Assembly (NCBI RefSeq): GCF_030817495.1
Contig: NZ_JAUSZK010000002.1
Span: forward strand, 1-63,517
Source of the DNA: Streptomyces sp. V3I7
Lineage (GTDB): Bacteria > Actinomycetota > Actinomycetes > Streptomycetales > Streptomycetaceae
Length of the DNA stretch: 63,517 nucleotides
Direction: 5' to 3'
Numbering within the stretch: the first letter of the stretch is position 1; each line of letters begins with the position of its first letter. This document shows positions 7,816 to 17,295 of this stretch, piece after piece. Made by a program: the position numbers and the translations under genes. The notes under the pieces were generated by a model. It was not told the DNA's origin. It saw only the letters and a list, made by a program, of their open reading frames with translations, and did no database searches.

Positions 7816-10502
7816 CGGAGGCCTTCTTTCGATCGGACACCCACGGCCGCGGGGGCGAGCGCCTCAGCTGAAGGCGAGACGCTGCCCAGCCGGCGTCCTG
7901 GAGTCGTAGTGATGGACGTGGCGATGCGTTCGATGCGGGGGATGACGGCCTTGACGCGGCCGGTGTTCTGCCGCGGGCAGGTCAGCAGGAACTCGCCCTC
8001 GCGGCCGCGCTGCCCCACCGGGGACAGACCGGTGGTCACCAGCCGCAGGAGCTCCGGGTCGTTCGCGTCGAGACCGACGAACTCCAGACCGCGGCGGGCG
8101 CGTTCACGATCGGCGGTACGGGCGAGCGCGCGGTAGGCCATCAGGCCCCGGTCAGGTCCGAGCTCCTCGGCGTCGTGGGAGGCGGCGAGCAGACCGGCGC
8201 CGTGCTTGCGGCCGTCGTGAAGGATCTCGTGGATCAGCGCGGTGCCCTCGGCGGACGAGGTGAGCCAGTACAGCTCGTCCGCGACGACGGCGGTGAACCG
8301 CTCGGGATCCTCGAACGCGGTCTGCCGGGCGATCGCGGCGATCAGGTAGAGCACGGCGCGCCCGATCAGCGCCTCCAGCGGCTGCTGGTGCAGGACCTCG
8401 GGCTTGTCGAACGCGGCCTTCGGCGGCAGCTTCAGACCGGCTGTCGTGATCACGATCATGTCGGAGGCGCTGGAGGCATCCAGCTGCACCGGCGGCAGCG
8501 TGGGGTCGAAAACCATCCGGGCCAGGGAGTTGGTGGCGACGACGCGGACGAGGCCGGCGAGGGTGGCGGCCGCGTCCTGCCGCTTGCCCACCTCCCTCGT
8601 CGCCATCTCCTCGAGGACCTCCAGCACCCGGTGCATCGACGGCGTCTGGCTGGCGGCGGCCCGCTCGACGGCGTGATGCAGGACCTCGCCGCTGGTGCTC
8701 ATCGGGCCGATGCCGAGCTGCAGAGTGAGGTAGGACAGGGCGTAGTGGCGGCCCTCGGGGCCGTCGAACATCCGGAGCGGGTCGATGGACACCTCGGCCC
8801 GGGCGGCATCGATGATCTGGACGCGGCCCTTCGCCGCCGCGCGGGCGAAGGTGGCCCACTCGCGCACGGGGGTGCGGTCGATACAGATCGCGCAGCCGCC
8901 GCGCGCCCACACCGCCTCGGCGATCAGCTTCTGCAGGACGCTCTTGCCCGCGCCCAGATCCCCGACGATGCCCATGGACGCGGAAGCGTCGACCTTGGGC
9001 GCATCCGCCACGTTGATCATCACGGGGCGGCTGGTGCCGCAGTCCAGGTCGATGCCGAGGAACATCCCGTTCGGGTCGCCGACCTCACCCACGGTGAAGG
9101 CGCCGGACAGGGCCCAGTCCTCGGAGATCTGATGCTGGGTGAACTCCCGCACCACTCCGGGCCGCACCGTGCCCGGCAGCCCGAGGGAGAACAGGGCTTC
9201 CTGCAGGCCGGCCGGGCGCACGGCCCGGTAGTCGGCGCCGCCGAGCAGCGCGGCCAGGGCGCGAGCCCGCGCGTCGCAGACGGCGGCGGTCGGCCCCCAC
9301 ACGGTCAGCACGGTGACGGACTGCACCTCGACTTCCACGCTGGTGCGGGACAGCCGGGCATCCAGTTCGCCCAGATCGCGGGCGGCGTCGGTCAGCGAGG
9401 CCGGCATGCCGGTGGGCCGTGCGTCGTACTGGTCGGCCTGGTCGATCAGCTCGTTCTTCTTGCGCCGCACCTGGTCCCGCGCCTTCTCCGCCGGCACCAG
9501 CGTGAGGTCGACGGTGTAGTCGACGGGGAAGTCGAGCGTCTCCAGCTGGGCGAACAGGTCGGCAGCGTCCTGGCTGACCGCAGGCGGACACTCGGCCAGC
9601 GCCAGCTGCGCCTGGTAGCCCACGCCGGTGTCGGACTCGACCTGCAGCCAGCGACGCCGCAAGGGGGAGGCGGTGTTCAACCTCCACCAGGTCCTGCGTC
9701 CCGAACGCGTGATCTGCCCGGCGCCCTTGAGCTCGTCGACGTCGTCGAGCTCGGGGTCGATGCCGCCCTCCTGGAGGCGCACTTGCCCCAGATCGGCGTA
9801 GCTGGGGGAGCGCAGCACGCCCTCACGGATCTGCCCGCCGAACAGGTCACTGGCCTCGGCTTCCGCCAGCAGCGGCTCCGGCAGCCCACGGTGCAGGGCG
9901 TGCTGGATCATCCACACGATCTCCGCCGGACGGGCCGGCCGGAAGGCGAGGCCGCCGGCGAGCGCGGCCTCCACCCGGGAGGCCTGCTCGCGGTAGGCCG
10001 TCACCTTGCGCCGCGCCACGGGGGTCGGCCGCATGCCCAGCATCGGCGACAGCTCCGCCCACGCTGCGCCCAGCGATGCCGACACCTTCAGGCCGGCGGT
10101 CTCGGTCTGCAGCGGCACGGCCAGCCACAGGGTGCGCCGGTGCATCTCCTGGCCGTCCAGCAGATCCAGGGTGGCTTCGACGTTCTCCACCCACGGATGC
10201 GGGCCCCCGCCCGGGCCCGTCTCGGTCGGCTCGATGCCCTCGATCATGCGCAGGGCGATCTCGCCCGGATCGACCTGGGCACACAGCCCGAACAGGCGCG
10301 GTGCCCCCGACAGGGAACGGATCAGGTGAGTGATCTTGGCGAGCTGCTCGTCACGGACCGCCGCCGGCACGTACGTGCCCTGGACAGTCTCCTCAGCACG
10401 CCCCTGCGCGTCCGGGCCCGGGTGCAGTCGGTAGACGCCCCACACGCTTCCGTGCGTCGACCAGACCAGGTTCCCGGCGATGTGACGGATCGGAACCCTC
10501 AC
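7812..10502 (-). CDS. VirB4-like type IV secretion ATPase
   Basis: A protein of 896 aa. The N-terminal half resembles the VirB4/SCO6880-type domain, and the C-terminal half is a P-loop motor with Walker A GDLGAGKS and Walker B AVVADELYWL. VirB4 proteins power assembly of the secretion channel. The GTG start (10502) overlaps the upstream stop as GTGA; the much longer upstream reading frame runs antiparallel to nothing but overlaps the 191-aa gene in another frame and was rejected. The gene is intact, and all neighbours in this operon keep 4-base overlaps. Confidence 0.88.
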   Translation of the reverse strand: MRVPIRHIAGNLVWSTHGSVWGVYRLHPGPDAQGRAEETVQGTYVPAAVRDEQLAKITHLIRSLSGAPRLFGLCAQVDPGEIALRMIEGIEPTETGPGGGPHPWVENVEATLDLLDGQEMHRRTLWLAVPLQTETAGLKVSASLGAAWAELSPMLGMRPTPVARRKVTAYREQASRVEAALAGGLAFRPARPAEIVWMIQHALHRGLPEPLLAEAEASDLFGGQIREGVLRSPSYADLGQVRLQEGGIDPELDDVDELKGAGQITRSGRRTWWRLNTASPLRRRWLQVESDTGVGYQAQLALAECPPAVSQDAADLFAQLETLDFPVDYTVDLTLVPAEKARDQVRRKKNELIDQADQYDARPTGMPASLTDAARDLGELDARLSRTSVEVEVQSVTVLTVWGPTAAVCDARARALAALLGGADYRAVRPAGLQEALFSLGLPGTVRPGVVREFTQHQISEDWALSGAFTVGEVGDPNGMFLGIDLDCGTSRPVMINVADAPKVDASASMGIVGDLGAGKSVLQKLIAEAVWARGGCAICIDRTPVREWATFARAAAKGRVQIIDAARAEVSIDPLRMFDGPEGRHYALSYLTLQLGIGPMSTSGEVLHHAVERAAASQTPSMHRVLEVLEEMATREVGKRQDAAATLAGLVRVVATNSLARMVFDPTLPPVQLDASSASDMIVITTAGLKLPPKAAFDKPEVLHQQPLEALIGRAVLYLIAAIARQTAFEDPERFTAVVADELYWLTSSAEGTALIHEILHDGRKHGAGLLAASHDAEELGPDRGLMAYRALARTADRERARRGLEFVGLDANDPELLRLVTTGLSPVGQRGREGEFLLTCPRQNTGRVKAVIPRIERIATSITTTPGRRLGSVSPSAEALAPAAVGVRSKEGLR

Positions 10503-11074
10503 CGCGCACCCCCCTGCTCGGCGAGCGCGAGCAGCTGCTGCACACCCGACACCGGTCGCACCGGCACCGCGGGACCCGCCGGCGCCGTGCGACGGCGCGC
10601 GGACGACCGTAGGCGGCGCGGGATCCGACGGGGTGTCCGGTCGGTCGGCCGGCGCGGCGCACCCCGTGGCGGAGCCACGTGAGCGGCGGCGAACGCGTCC
10701 TCGACAGTGAAGCCGCCGAGCAGCGGTCGGGAAGCGCAGTCCCGGGCGGCGCGGCCACCGATCCGCCCCCCGCGCGGCTGCCAGCCGAGCAGCAGCCAGC
10801 CCAGAGCCGCCTGCATCGGGGCACGCCCCCGGATCTTCGGCCGGCGCACTGCCCAGATCGCCAAGAGCCAGGATGCGATCGGGACCGGGCCCATCCACGA
10901 CCACCACGGGATCGTCTTGACCAGAAGGAAGCCGCCGCCGACGGCGACCGCGATCTGCGCCGGCGTGTACGGCCCGAGAGGGATCTTCCAGTCCGCGACC
11001 TTGCCCAGCACCCACGGATGGCGGCGGGCGGAGGTGTAGAAGCGCCCCACCCGCACTGCGCCGGCCGCGCTCAC
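10499..11074 (-). CDS. VirB3/PrgI-like conjugation membrane protein
   Basis: A protein of 191 aa. Two adjacent hydrophobic segments (about residues 40-80, around PAQIAVAVGGGFLLVK and PIASWLLAIWAV) are followed by a basic, Arg/Pro-rich tail. In Gram-positive conjugation operons a small two-segment protein directly before VirB4 is the usual place of the PrgI/VirB3 counterpart, which anchors VirB4. Assignment is by position and topology rather than by a diagnostic motif. Confidence 0.6.
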   Translation of the reverse strand: MSAAGAVRVGRFYTSARRHPWVLGKVADWKIPLGPYTPAQIAVAVGGGFLLVKTIPWWSWMGPVPIASWLLAIWAVRRPKIRGRAPMQAALGWLLLGWQPRGGRIGGRAARDCASRPLLGGFTVEDAFAAAHVAPPRGAPRRPTDRTPRRIPRRLRSSARRRTAPAGPAVPVRPVSGVQQLLALAEQGGAR

Positions 11075-11412
11075 AACCAGCCCCCGACGCTGGCGGAGTT
11101 CTCACGCACGCGAGGATCGGAGCTGTCCACGATGCCGGGGACGGCGGGCGCACCCTTGGACGGGTGCTTCACCTCGTCCTCGAACATGCTCGCCAGGTCG
11201 TTCCGCGAGTTGTACAGGCCCAACGCGATCACCATCAAGAGCAGCGCGCCGATCCCGGCCTTGAGGCTGAACTTCTGGATCATGATGACGACCACGAGCA
11301 CGACCAGACCGGCCTGCAGGCCCTTGGTCGCCCACTCCTTGAACATGTCGATCCACGCGTTGCCAAGGTCGTTCAGCTGCCCGGCGAGCATCAGGCTGTG
11401 CACCGTATTCAC
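11071..11412 (-). CDS. Small two-segment membrane protein, pilin/TrbC-like
   Basis: A protein of 113 aa with an amphipathic N-terminus (about residues 10-30) and two hydrophobic segments (GLVVLVVVIMIQ and IGALLLMVIALGLY). Its size and topology fit the VirB2/TrbC-like small subunit that precedes VirB3 and VirB4 in many systems. It overlaps both neighbours by 4 bases. There is no signal peptidase site that would prove a pilin. Confidence 0.6.
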   Translation of the reverse strand: MNTVHSLMLAGQLNDLGNAWIDMFKEWATKGLQAGLVVLVVVIMIQKFSLKAGIGALLLMVIALGLYNSRNDLASMFEDEVKHPSKGAPAVPGIVDSSDPRVRENSASVGGWL

Positions 11413-12341
11413 CGGTCACCCCCGACCTGGGCAGTGCCGGACTCCAGCGCGGCGACTTCCCACCGGCCCGAGCGGGCCTTGAAGACGAGTTCGTACGCCA
11501 GCGGCCACCGCCCGCTCGAGTTCTGCGCTTCCACCTGAGCGAGGAGATGCACCTCGGTACCGTCGGCCGGCACGTGCCCGGCAGCCGCCGCCTCTTCGAC
11601 GGCGGAGACCTGCCGCACCGTGACCGTCGCGTACGGGGCGGGCGAGACAGCCGCCAGTCTCACGCCGGGCGCGAGGTAGCGGTCCACCTCCCCGGCACCG
11701 GTCAAGTACGCGCCGAGGAACTCCCCGACGGCGGACGACAGGTCACCGTCCGGGACCGTCACCCCGTACGACGACGCCGGCACCTCGGCCCGTGCCGGGC
11801 CGGCCACCACGCCGGGCGCACCCGTCACCGCGAACGAGGCGCCCTCGCGGTCGGAGGCCACCGGCACGGCGAAGTACCGCACCCGGCCGTCGGCGTACTG
11901 CGCAGCCACCGTCACCGACCACGCCCCCTCGCCGCGCTGCGCACGGCGCACCGCCGCCACCGACTCCGGCCTCGACTGCGCATCAGAGACCGGGTCAGGC
12001 AGTTCGACGTCCGGCGCCATCGACTGCGCAAGACGGGACTGCGCACTCGTGGCGTCGTCGGCACTGCTGCGCAGCCACGCGCTGACGAACAGCTGCGCAT
12101 AGCCGGACGGGTCGGCGACCGACGCCACGGTGCGCACGGCGGCGGGCTTCGCCGGGGTGGCCGCCTCGACGGCCGCGGGGGTGGATGTGATGGCGATGCC
12201 CAGGGCGATTGGGCCGGCCGCGATAGCGGTCAGGACCGCCAGCTGCGAAACGCGTACGCGGCGTCGCATCGCTTCCAGCGCGACGCCCGCCGCCATCGGA
12301 GCGGAGGCCTCGCTCTGCGAGGACTGCTTGCCAGGAGGCAT
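11409..12341 (-). CDS. TcpC/VirB8-like conjugative transfer protein
   Basis: A protein of 310 aa. One membrane segment (about residues 36-55) is followed by two extracytoplasmic NTF2-like halves (around YAQLFVSAWL and VGEFLGAYLTG). This is the arrangement of the TcpC family from Clostridium and of the Gram-positive VirB8 proteins that form the periplasmic-side scaffold. I chose the ATG at 12341 because GGGAG lies 7 bases upstream. It is the first gene of the leftward transfer operon, so its promoter should lie in the repeat-rich stretch 12342-13036. Confidence 0.78.
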   Translation of the reverse strand: MPPGKQSSQSEASAPMAAGVALEAMRRRVRVSQLAVLTAIAAGPIALGIAITSTPAAVEAATPAKPAAVRTVASVADPSGYAQLFVSAWLRSSADDATSAQSRLAQSMAPDVELPDPVSDAQSRPESVAAVRRAQRGEGAWSVTVAAQYADGRVRYFAVPVASDREGASFAVTGAPGVVAGPARAEVPASSYGVTVPDGDLSSAVGEFLGAYLTGAGEVDRYLAPGVRLAAVSPAPYATVTVRQVSAVEEAAAAGHVPADGTEVHLLAQVEAQNSSGRWPLAYELVFKARSGRWEVAALESGTAQVGGDR

Positions 12342-12400
12342 GTTCAAACTCCCAGGTCATAACGGCTGTTGAGACCCTGAGAAAACCCCCCGGCCCCGAC

Positions 12401-12514
12401 CCGACCACCGACCACGAGACCCCGACCACGGTCACGATGGGGACACAAGAGCGTGGTCGGGGTCATGGTCGGCCCGACCACAGGCCCGACCACGGACCGG
12501 CAGGCCCGACCACG
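12401..12514. repeat. Cluster of CCGACCAC(G) boxes
   Basis: Direct copies start at 12401, 12408, 12422, 12474, 12486 and 12506. An inverted copy, CGTGGTCGG, is at 12452-12460 and another partial one is near 12466. Spacing is irregular, which suits binding sites for a regulator better than classic iterons. Confidence 0.75.
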
Positions 12515-12658
12515 GCTCCTCCCGACCGGCCCCAGGGCGATGAGCGGCGCCGAAGGAAGGGGGGGCAACGGATCACAGCCGACGTGCTCCAGGAACCGTT
12601 ACGCAGTCAGCGGCACCGGCTGCCGGAGCCAGACGGCGTCGCAACACGGCACCCGCAC

Positions 12659-12787
12659 TGCGCAACCGGACACGGCCACGCCGCACCACCGGTTGCGCAC
12701 ACGCCGACCCCGAGCCGACTACGCACGCCCCTCACCCCCGTCGCGCAGACCGTGCACACTCCAGGGCTGGGACAGCTGCGCAACCGG
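12659..12787. repeat. TGCGCAACCGG repeats, one inverted pair plus one copy
   Basis: TGCGCAACCGG is at 12659-12669, its exact reverse complement at 12689-12699, and a third direct copy at 12777-12787. The 11-bp inverted pair is separated by 19 bases. It could be a protein-binding site or a cruciform. Confidence 0.7.
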
Positions 12788-12818
12788 CTGCACAGCCCGA
12801 GCAGGGGCCGATGCGCAC

Positions 12819-12841
12819 CCGTGGTCGGCCCCCGACCACGG
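12819..12841. promoter_or_regulatory. Perfect palindromic operator-like site
   Basis: CCGTGGTCGG at 12819-12828 faces CCGACCACGG at 12832-12841 across three bases. This joins two CCGACCAC boxes head to head, as expected for a dimeric DNA-binding protein. Confidence 0.65.
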
Positions 12842-13036
12842 CAGCTAGACGGGCACGTTGCCGGATCGTGATCGTTGGTCGGGGCCGGTGGCCGTCAGCC
12901 TGGTCGGGGCCGGCGGGTGAGCCGACGGCATGAACCACACGCACGCTCCCGCAGCCGGGTCACCCGCCCACTCCACCTCGGAGTGGCCGGTGAGCCTCCA
13001 CAGCTGTCACGCGCCGTCTTCCATGGACCGGACGCG

Positions 13037-14464
13037 ATGAGCGGCTACGGGAGCGGGATCCGCCGAGGGGCGATGGTGGGAGATCAGTTCATACAGATCG
13101 TCAATGGATTCTTCCGCGACCGCCGGATCTCTTTCAAGGCCAAGGGGATCTTCGGCTACATCAGCACCCACCGCGACGGCTGGCGGGTAACCATCGCCGC
13201 CCTGGTCGCCCTCGGGCCCGACGGACGCGATGCCGTGCGTGCTGGACTGAAGGAACTGGAGAAGTACGGCTATCTGGTCCGCGACCGCCTGCGCCGCCCG
13301 AACGGCACCCTCGGCGAGGTCGTCTACTCCATCACCGACCACCCTGCCGCCACGGATGTCGTGCCCAACGCCGCGGCACCGGCAGCCGTCTCACAGCCCC
13401 GCGGCGAGGCCGCCTACGGAAGCGGGATCCGCCGAGGGGTGATGGCGGGAGACCAGTTCACGCAGATCGCCAACGGACTCTTCCGCGACGGCCGGATCTC
13501 TTTCAAGGCCAAGGGGATCTTCGGCTACATCAGCACCCACCGCGACGGCTGGAAGGTCACCGTCGCCAGCTTGGCCCGCCACGGCCGCGAGAACGCCGAC
13601 GCGGTGACCACCGGGCTGGAGGAGCTGGACAACCACGGATTCCTGCACCGCGACCGCGACCGCAACCCCGACGGCACCCTCGGCCAGGCCCTGTACGTCA
13701 TCACCGACCTCCCCGCGCTGCAAAGCCCCAGGTCACAACCAAAGTCGGGTTTTCCAGGATTGGCTGACCCAACGTTGGCTGACCCCGCCACTAAGAACAC
13801 CAACAGAAAGAAGACCAACAAGCAGAACACCAGACCCCTCCCTCCGTGCGACCGCCGCACGGCCGCGCGGACGCACCGACGGACGGCCCCACCAGCCGCA
13901 CCCTCAGCGGGTGAGATGCATCCCGGCATCCGGCTGCTCCTCGACATCGGCGCAACCCGTCCCGAACTTCTGCTGACCGGACCGGCGCTGACCGATCAAG
14001 GCCGCGTCGCGACCGTGATGATGGACGCCGGCTGGAGCCCCGAACAACTGCGCCACGTCATCACCGACCGGCCCCTGCCCAACCCGGTACGCACCACCGT
14101 CGGCGCGATCATCGCCGCCCGCCTCCGAGCCGCCCAAGTCTACCCGCCGCCCGCCACCGTGGCAGACCACCACGCGCCCGCACCGGACGAACCCTTCGCA
14201 ACGTCGACGACCGAACCGTCCTCCAGCCCGTACGCCGCCGCCCGCACGGTGAGCGAGGCCCTGACCTACCGGGCCCTCGTCGAATGCGCCGGCTGCGGCC
14301 GACCCGGAACCGCGCCCGGCGAAGACCTCTGCCCGACCTGCCTGGGATGGCCACCGTGCCGCACCTGCTCGGGCCCGACTCCCCGCCGCGCCCACCCCGA
14401 CGGCGACGGCCGCTGCGCAACCTGCATCTCCGCCTTCACCTACCAACTCGAAGGAAGCCCATGA
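13037..14464 (+). CDS. Plasmid HTH protein with duplicated winged-helix domain and C-terminal Cys clusters
   Basis: A protein of 475 aa with two near-identical domains of about 100 residues. Each has GSGIRRG-(A/V)M-(V/A)GDQF-(I/T)QI followed by RISFKAKGIFGYISTHRDGW (about residues 1-105 and 120-225), read as winged-helix DNA-binding units. A linker rich in Thr/Lys follows, then a conserved middle (residues 295-360) and a C-terminus with three or four CxxC pairs (CAGCG, CPTC, CRTC, CATC), which may bind zinc. Proteins of this family are common on Streptomyces plasmids and are often called replication-initiator-like; function is unproven. I chose the ATG at 13037 because the conserved domain starts there. 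The stop overlaps the next ATG. Confidence 0.75.
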   Translation: MSGYGSGIRRGAMVGDQFIQIVNGFFRDRRISFKAKGIFGYISTHRDGWRVTIAALVALGPDGRDAVRAGLKELEKYGYLVRDRLRRPNGTLGEVVYSITDHPAATDVVPNAAAPAAVSQPRGEAAYGSGIRRGVMAGDQFTQIANGLFRDGRISFKAKGIFGYISTHRDGWKVTVASLARHGRENADAVTTGLEELDNHGFLHRDRDRNPDGTLGQALYVITDLPALQSPRSQPKSGFPGLADPTLADPATKNTNRKKTNKQNTRPLPPCDRRTAARTHRRTAPPAAPSAGEMHPGIRLLLDIGATRPELLLTGPALTDQGRVATVMMDAGWSPEQLRHVITDRPLPNPVRTTVGAIIAARLRAAQVYPPPATVADHHAPAPDEPFATSTTEPSSSPYAAARTVSEALTYRALVECAGCGRPGTAPGEDLCPTCLGWPPCRTCSGPTPRRAHPDGDGRCATCISAFTYQLEGSP

Positions 14465-14670
14465 CGGACACAGCCCACACACCACAGCCGACCGCGGCCG
14501 CGTACCCCCGGCGCCCCTTCACCCATGACCCGGGCGATGGGAGGCGGAACGCTCCCGCGCCCTGCGGACCGGCCACGTCCGCGACGACACCTGCTCCGCC
14601 GCGTGCGAGCCCGTGCTCGTGCACGAACGCACCCCGTGGGGCTGGCTCGCCCTGGACAGTGCCCGGTGTC
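14461..14670 (+). pseudogene. Small coupled gene with a single-base frameshift
   Basis: The ATG overlaps the preceding stop (ATGA). The first frame gives MTDTAHTPQ... to DPGDG near 14540; the convincing continuation is one frame over, with RTGHVRDDTCSAACEP and ERTPWGWLALDSARCRHA. Restoring one base near 14538 (reading GDWEAERSRAL) joins the two. The C-terminal part has Cys and Trp residues typical of small metal-binding plasmid proteins. The family is unknown. Confidence 0.5.
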
Positions 14671-14825
14671 GGCACGCTGCCCCAGGTTCCTCATCAGATC
14701 GGGGTACTCACTGGCTTTGTACGTCAGTAGCGAGAGCGCCTGTTGGTCGGGGGCGAGAGCACCCGTTTCCCCGTGAGAGTGATGTCGCCGAGTTTTGAGA
14801 GCACCTGGATGCTTGCTTCGGGACC

Positions 14826-16472
14826 ATGGTTGTGCTTTGCACGACGAGGGGGCCCGGGGTGCTGCCGAAGTCCAAGGTCGATCTGTACGCGGCGATCCGC
14901 CGTGACTCTCGTCAGGGTCTCTCGAACCGTGCTCTCCAGCGGAAGTACGGCGTCGGGTTCCTGACGGTGCAGAAGGCTTTGTCGTCGGCGTGGCCGGAAC
15001 CGCGGAAGCCGCTGCCGCCGAGGGCGACGCGACTGGATCCATTCAAGCCGTTGATCGACGAGATGCTGAGGGCGGACCTGGATGCGCCGCGCAAGCAGCG
15101 GCACACGGTGAAGCGGATCTTCGAGCGGCTGCTGGACGAGCACGACGCGGACGAAATCTCGTACCAGATGGTCCGCGGCTATGTGGCTACGCGCCGTGAA
15201 GAGGTCCGGATCGAGGCCGGGCGAGGGGTGGTGGAGGCGTTCGTCCCGCAGACCCACAGGCCCGGTGCCGAGGCGGAGGTCGACTTCGGGGATGTGACGG
15301 TGCGGTTGGCCGGCGAGCTGGTGACCTGCTACCTGTTCGCGTTCCGCCTGTCCTGCTCGGGCAAGGCAGTGCACCGGATCTTCGCGTCGGCCGGGCAGGA
15401 AGCGTTCTTCGAGGGCCACGTCCACGCTCTCAATGTGCTGGGCGGAGTGCCGACCTCGAAGGTCCGCTACGACAACCTTAGGGCCGCCGTCGCTCAGGTG
15501 CTGGGCTTCTCCCGGCAGCGGGTGGAGGCCGAGCGGTGGACCGCGTTCCGCTCGCACTACGGCCTGCAAGCTCTGTATTGCCAGCCAGGAATCCGCGGCG
15601 CCCACGAGAAGGGCGGGGTCGAGGGGCAGATCGGCTGGTTCCGCCGAAACCACCTCGTCCCCGTCCCCGAAGTCGACACCCTCGCCGAGCTCAACGCGAT
15701 GATCGAGCGGTGGGACGAAGCGGATGATGCCCGGCGGATCCGGTCCCGGCCCCGCACGGTCGGCGAGTACTTCGCAGCCGAGCGGCCGCTGCTGGCACCG
15801 CTGCCGGACGAGCCGTTCGAGACAGGCCGGCTCTTCACGCTGCGGGTCGACCGCTACAGCCAGATCAGCGTCCGCACCAACCGCTACTCGGTGCCGGTCA
15901 GGCTGATCGGCCGGAACGCGCGATGCTGCACGCCTCCGAGCTGGTTGTCCATGACGGCCGCGAGGAAGTCGCACGGCATGAACGTCTGATCGCCAAAGGT
16001 GGCTGCCGCCTCAACCTGGACCACTACCTGGAGGCACTCGTGCGCAAGCCCGGCGCCCTGCCGGGAGCGACCGCACTCGATCAGGCTCGCGGGCAGGTTC
16101 ACCCCGGTCCATGACGCCTGGTGGGCGGCGGCCGTCAAGGCCCACGGCGAACGCGACGGCACCCGCGCGCTGATCGAGGTCCTTCTTCTCGGCCGTCACC
16201 TGCCCCACGAACACCTGGTCACCGGCCTCGCAGCGGCCCTGAAGACGGGCGCGCTGACAGCGGACGCCGTCGCGCTTGAAGCCCGCAAGGCCGCGGAGGA
16301 GGACAGCCAGACCCAAGAGGAATCCGCGCGGCCCTCGGCTGGCCCCTCGAATGTCACGTCCCTGGCCTCACGCCGCCTGGCTCACCTGCCACCCGACAAG
16401 CGGCCGCTTCCCTCGGTCGCCCACTACGACCAACTGCTGCGACTGAGCCGGCCGGACCGCCCCACCCTCTGA
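14826..16472 (+). pseudogene. istA: IS21 transposase IstA, two compensating frameshifts
   Basis: The N-terminal part has an HTH, and the DDE core is visible (EVDFGD, KVRYDNL, EKGGVEGQIGW). The reading continues in one frame to about 15915, in a second frame (MLHASELVVHDG to about 16085), then back in the first (GRFTPVHDAWW to 16472). A full IstA is about 550 aa, which is what the joined frames give. As written the first frame stops at 15989, so the transposase would lose its C-terminal domain. Either two sequencing errors or real inactivation. Confidence 0.8.
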
Positions 16473-16484
16473 AGGAGAACAACT

Positions 16485-17282
16485 GTGACCTTCCCCCGCC
16501 AGCGAGGACTGACCGAGCAAGCCGCCACCGCGGCGGTCGACCAGGCATGCAGGATGCTGCGACTGCCCACCATCCGGTCCCAGTTTCCTGAACTCGCCGC
16601 GACTGCCGAACGCGAACAGATGTCCTACCTCGGCTTCCTCTCCGAACTCCTCCTCGCCGAGTGCGACGACCGGGGCCGCCGCCGCTCCGAACGCCGCATC
16701 AAGGCCGCCGGTTTCCCCCTCGACAAGTCCCTCCGCAAGTTCGACTTCGACGCCAACTCGAACATCGACGCGGCCATGATCCATACCCTCGCCAAGTGCG
16801 AATGGATCAAGAAGAGCCTGCCGCTCTGCCTCATCGGCGACTCCGGCACCGGCAAGTCCCACCTTCTGATCGCCCTCGGCACCGAGGCCGCAATGGCTGG
16901 CTACCGAGTCAAGTACGTTCTCGCGACCAAGCTGGTCAACGAGCTCGTCGAGGCCGCCGACGAGAAGCAGCTGACCAAGACCATCGCCCGCTACGGCCGC
17001 GTTGACCTGCTCTGCATTGATGAGCTTGGCTACATGGAACTCGACCGCCGAGGCGCCGAACTCCTCTTCCAGGTTCTGACCGAGCGGGAGGAAAAGAACA
17101 GCGTGGCCATCGCCTCAAACGAGTCGTTCTCCGGCTGGACGAAGACCTTCACCGACCCGCGTCTCTGTGCTGCCATCGTCGACCGACTCACCTTCGGCGG
17201 CAACATCATCGAGACCGGAACCGACTCCTACCGCCTCGCCACCACCCGTGCCCGCGCCGAACAGCAGGCCGCGGCTGGCTGA
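16485..17282 (+). CDS. istB: IS21 helper ATPase IstB
   Basis: A protein of 265 aa, intact. It has Walker A GDSGTGKSHL (about residues 122-131), Walker B LLCIDELGYM, and the AAA+ sensor stretch VAIASNESFSGW, all typical of IstB, which loads and activates IstA on target DNA. It follows istA by 12 bases with GAAGGAGAA in the gap. Confidence 0.95.
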   Translation: MTFPRQRGLTEQAATAAVDQACRMLRLPTIRSQFPELAATAEREQMSYLGFLSELLLAECDDRGRRRSERRIKAAGFPLDKSLRKFDFDANSNIDAAMIHTLAKCEWIKKSLPLCLIGDSGTGKSHLLIALGTEAAMAGYRVKYVLATKLVNELVEAADEKQLTKTIARYGRVDLLCIDELGYMELDRRGAELLFQVLTEREEKNSVAIASNESFSGWTKTFTDPRLCAAIVDRLTFGGNIIETGTDSYRLATTRARAEQQAAAG

Positions 17283-17295
17283 CCTCCCACACAGC

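Larger units (their letters stand above)
12342..13036. promoter_or_regulatory. Divergent control region between the transfer operon and the HTH gene
   Basis: These 695 bases hold no credible gene. They lie between two divergently transcribed units and contain clustered CCGACCACG boxes, a perfect 10-bp inverted repeat at 12819-12841 and TGCGCAACCGG repeats. The density of short repeats suggests an operator or a replication/transfer site. A diverged copy of the left part lies at about 21972-22075. Confidence 0.6.

Noticed and set aside
5124..7871. 915-codon open frame on the plus strand
   Set aside because: It lies antisense to the VirB6-like gene; the composition is that of a shadow frame and no domain or ribosome site is seen.
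8175..10682. 835-codon open frame on the plus strand
   Set aside because: Antisense to the VirB4-like gene, whose Walker motifs make the coding strand certain.
12401..12514. CRISPR-like array
   Set aside because: Repeats are only 8-9 bases with irregular spacing and no cas genes are present.
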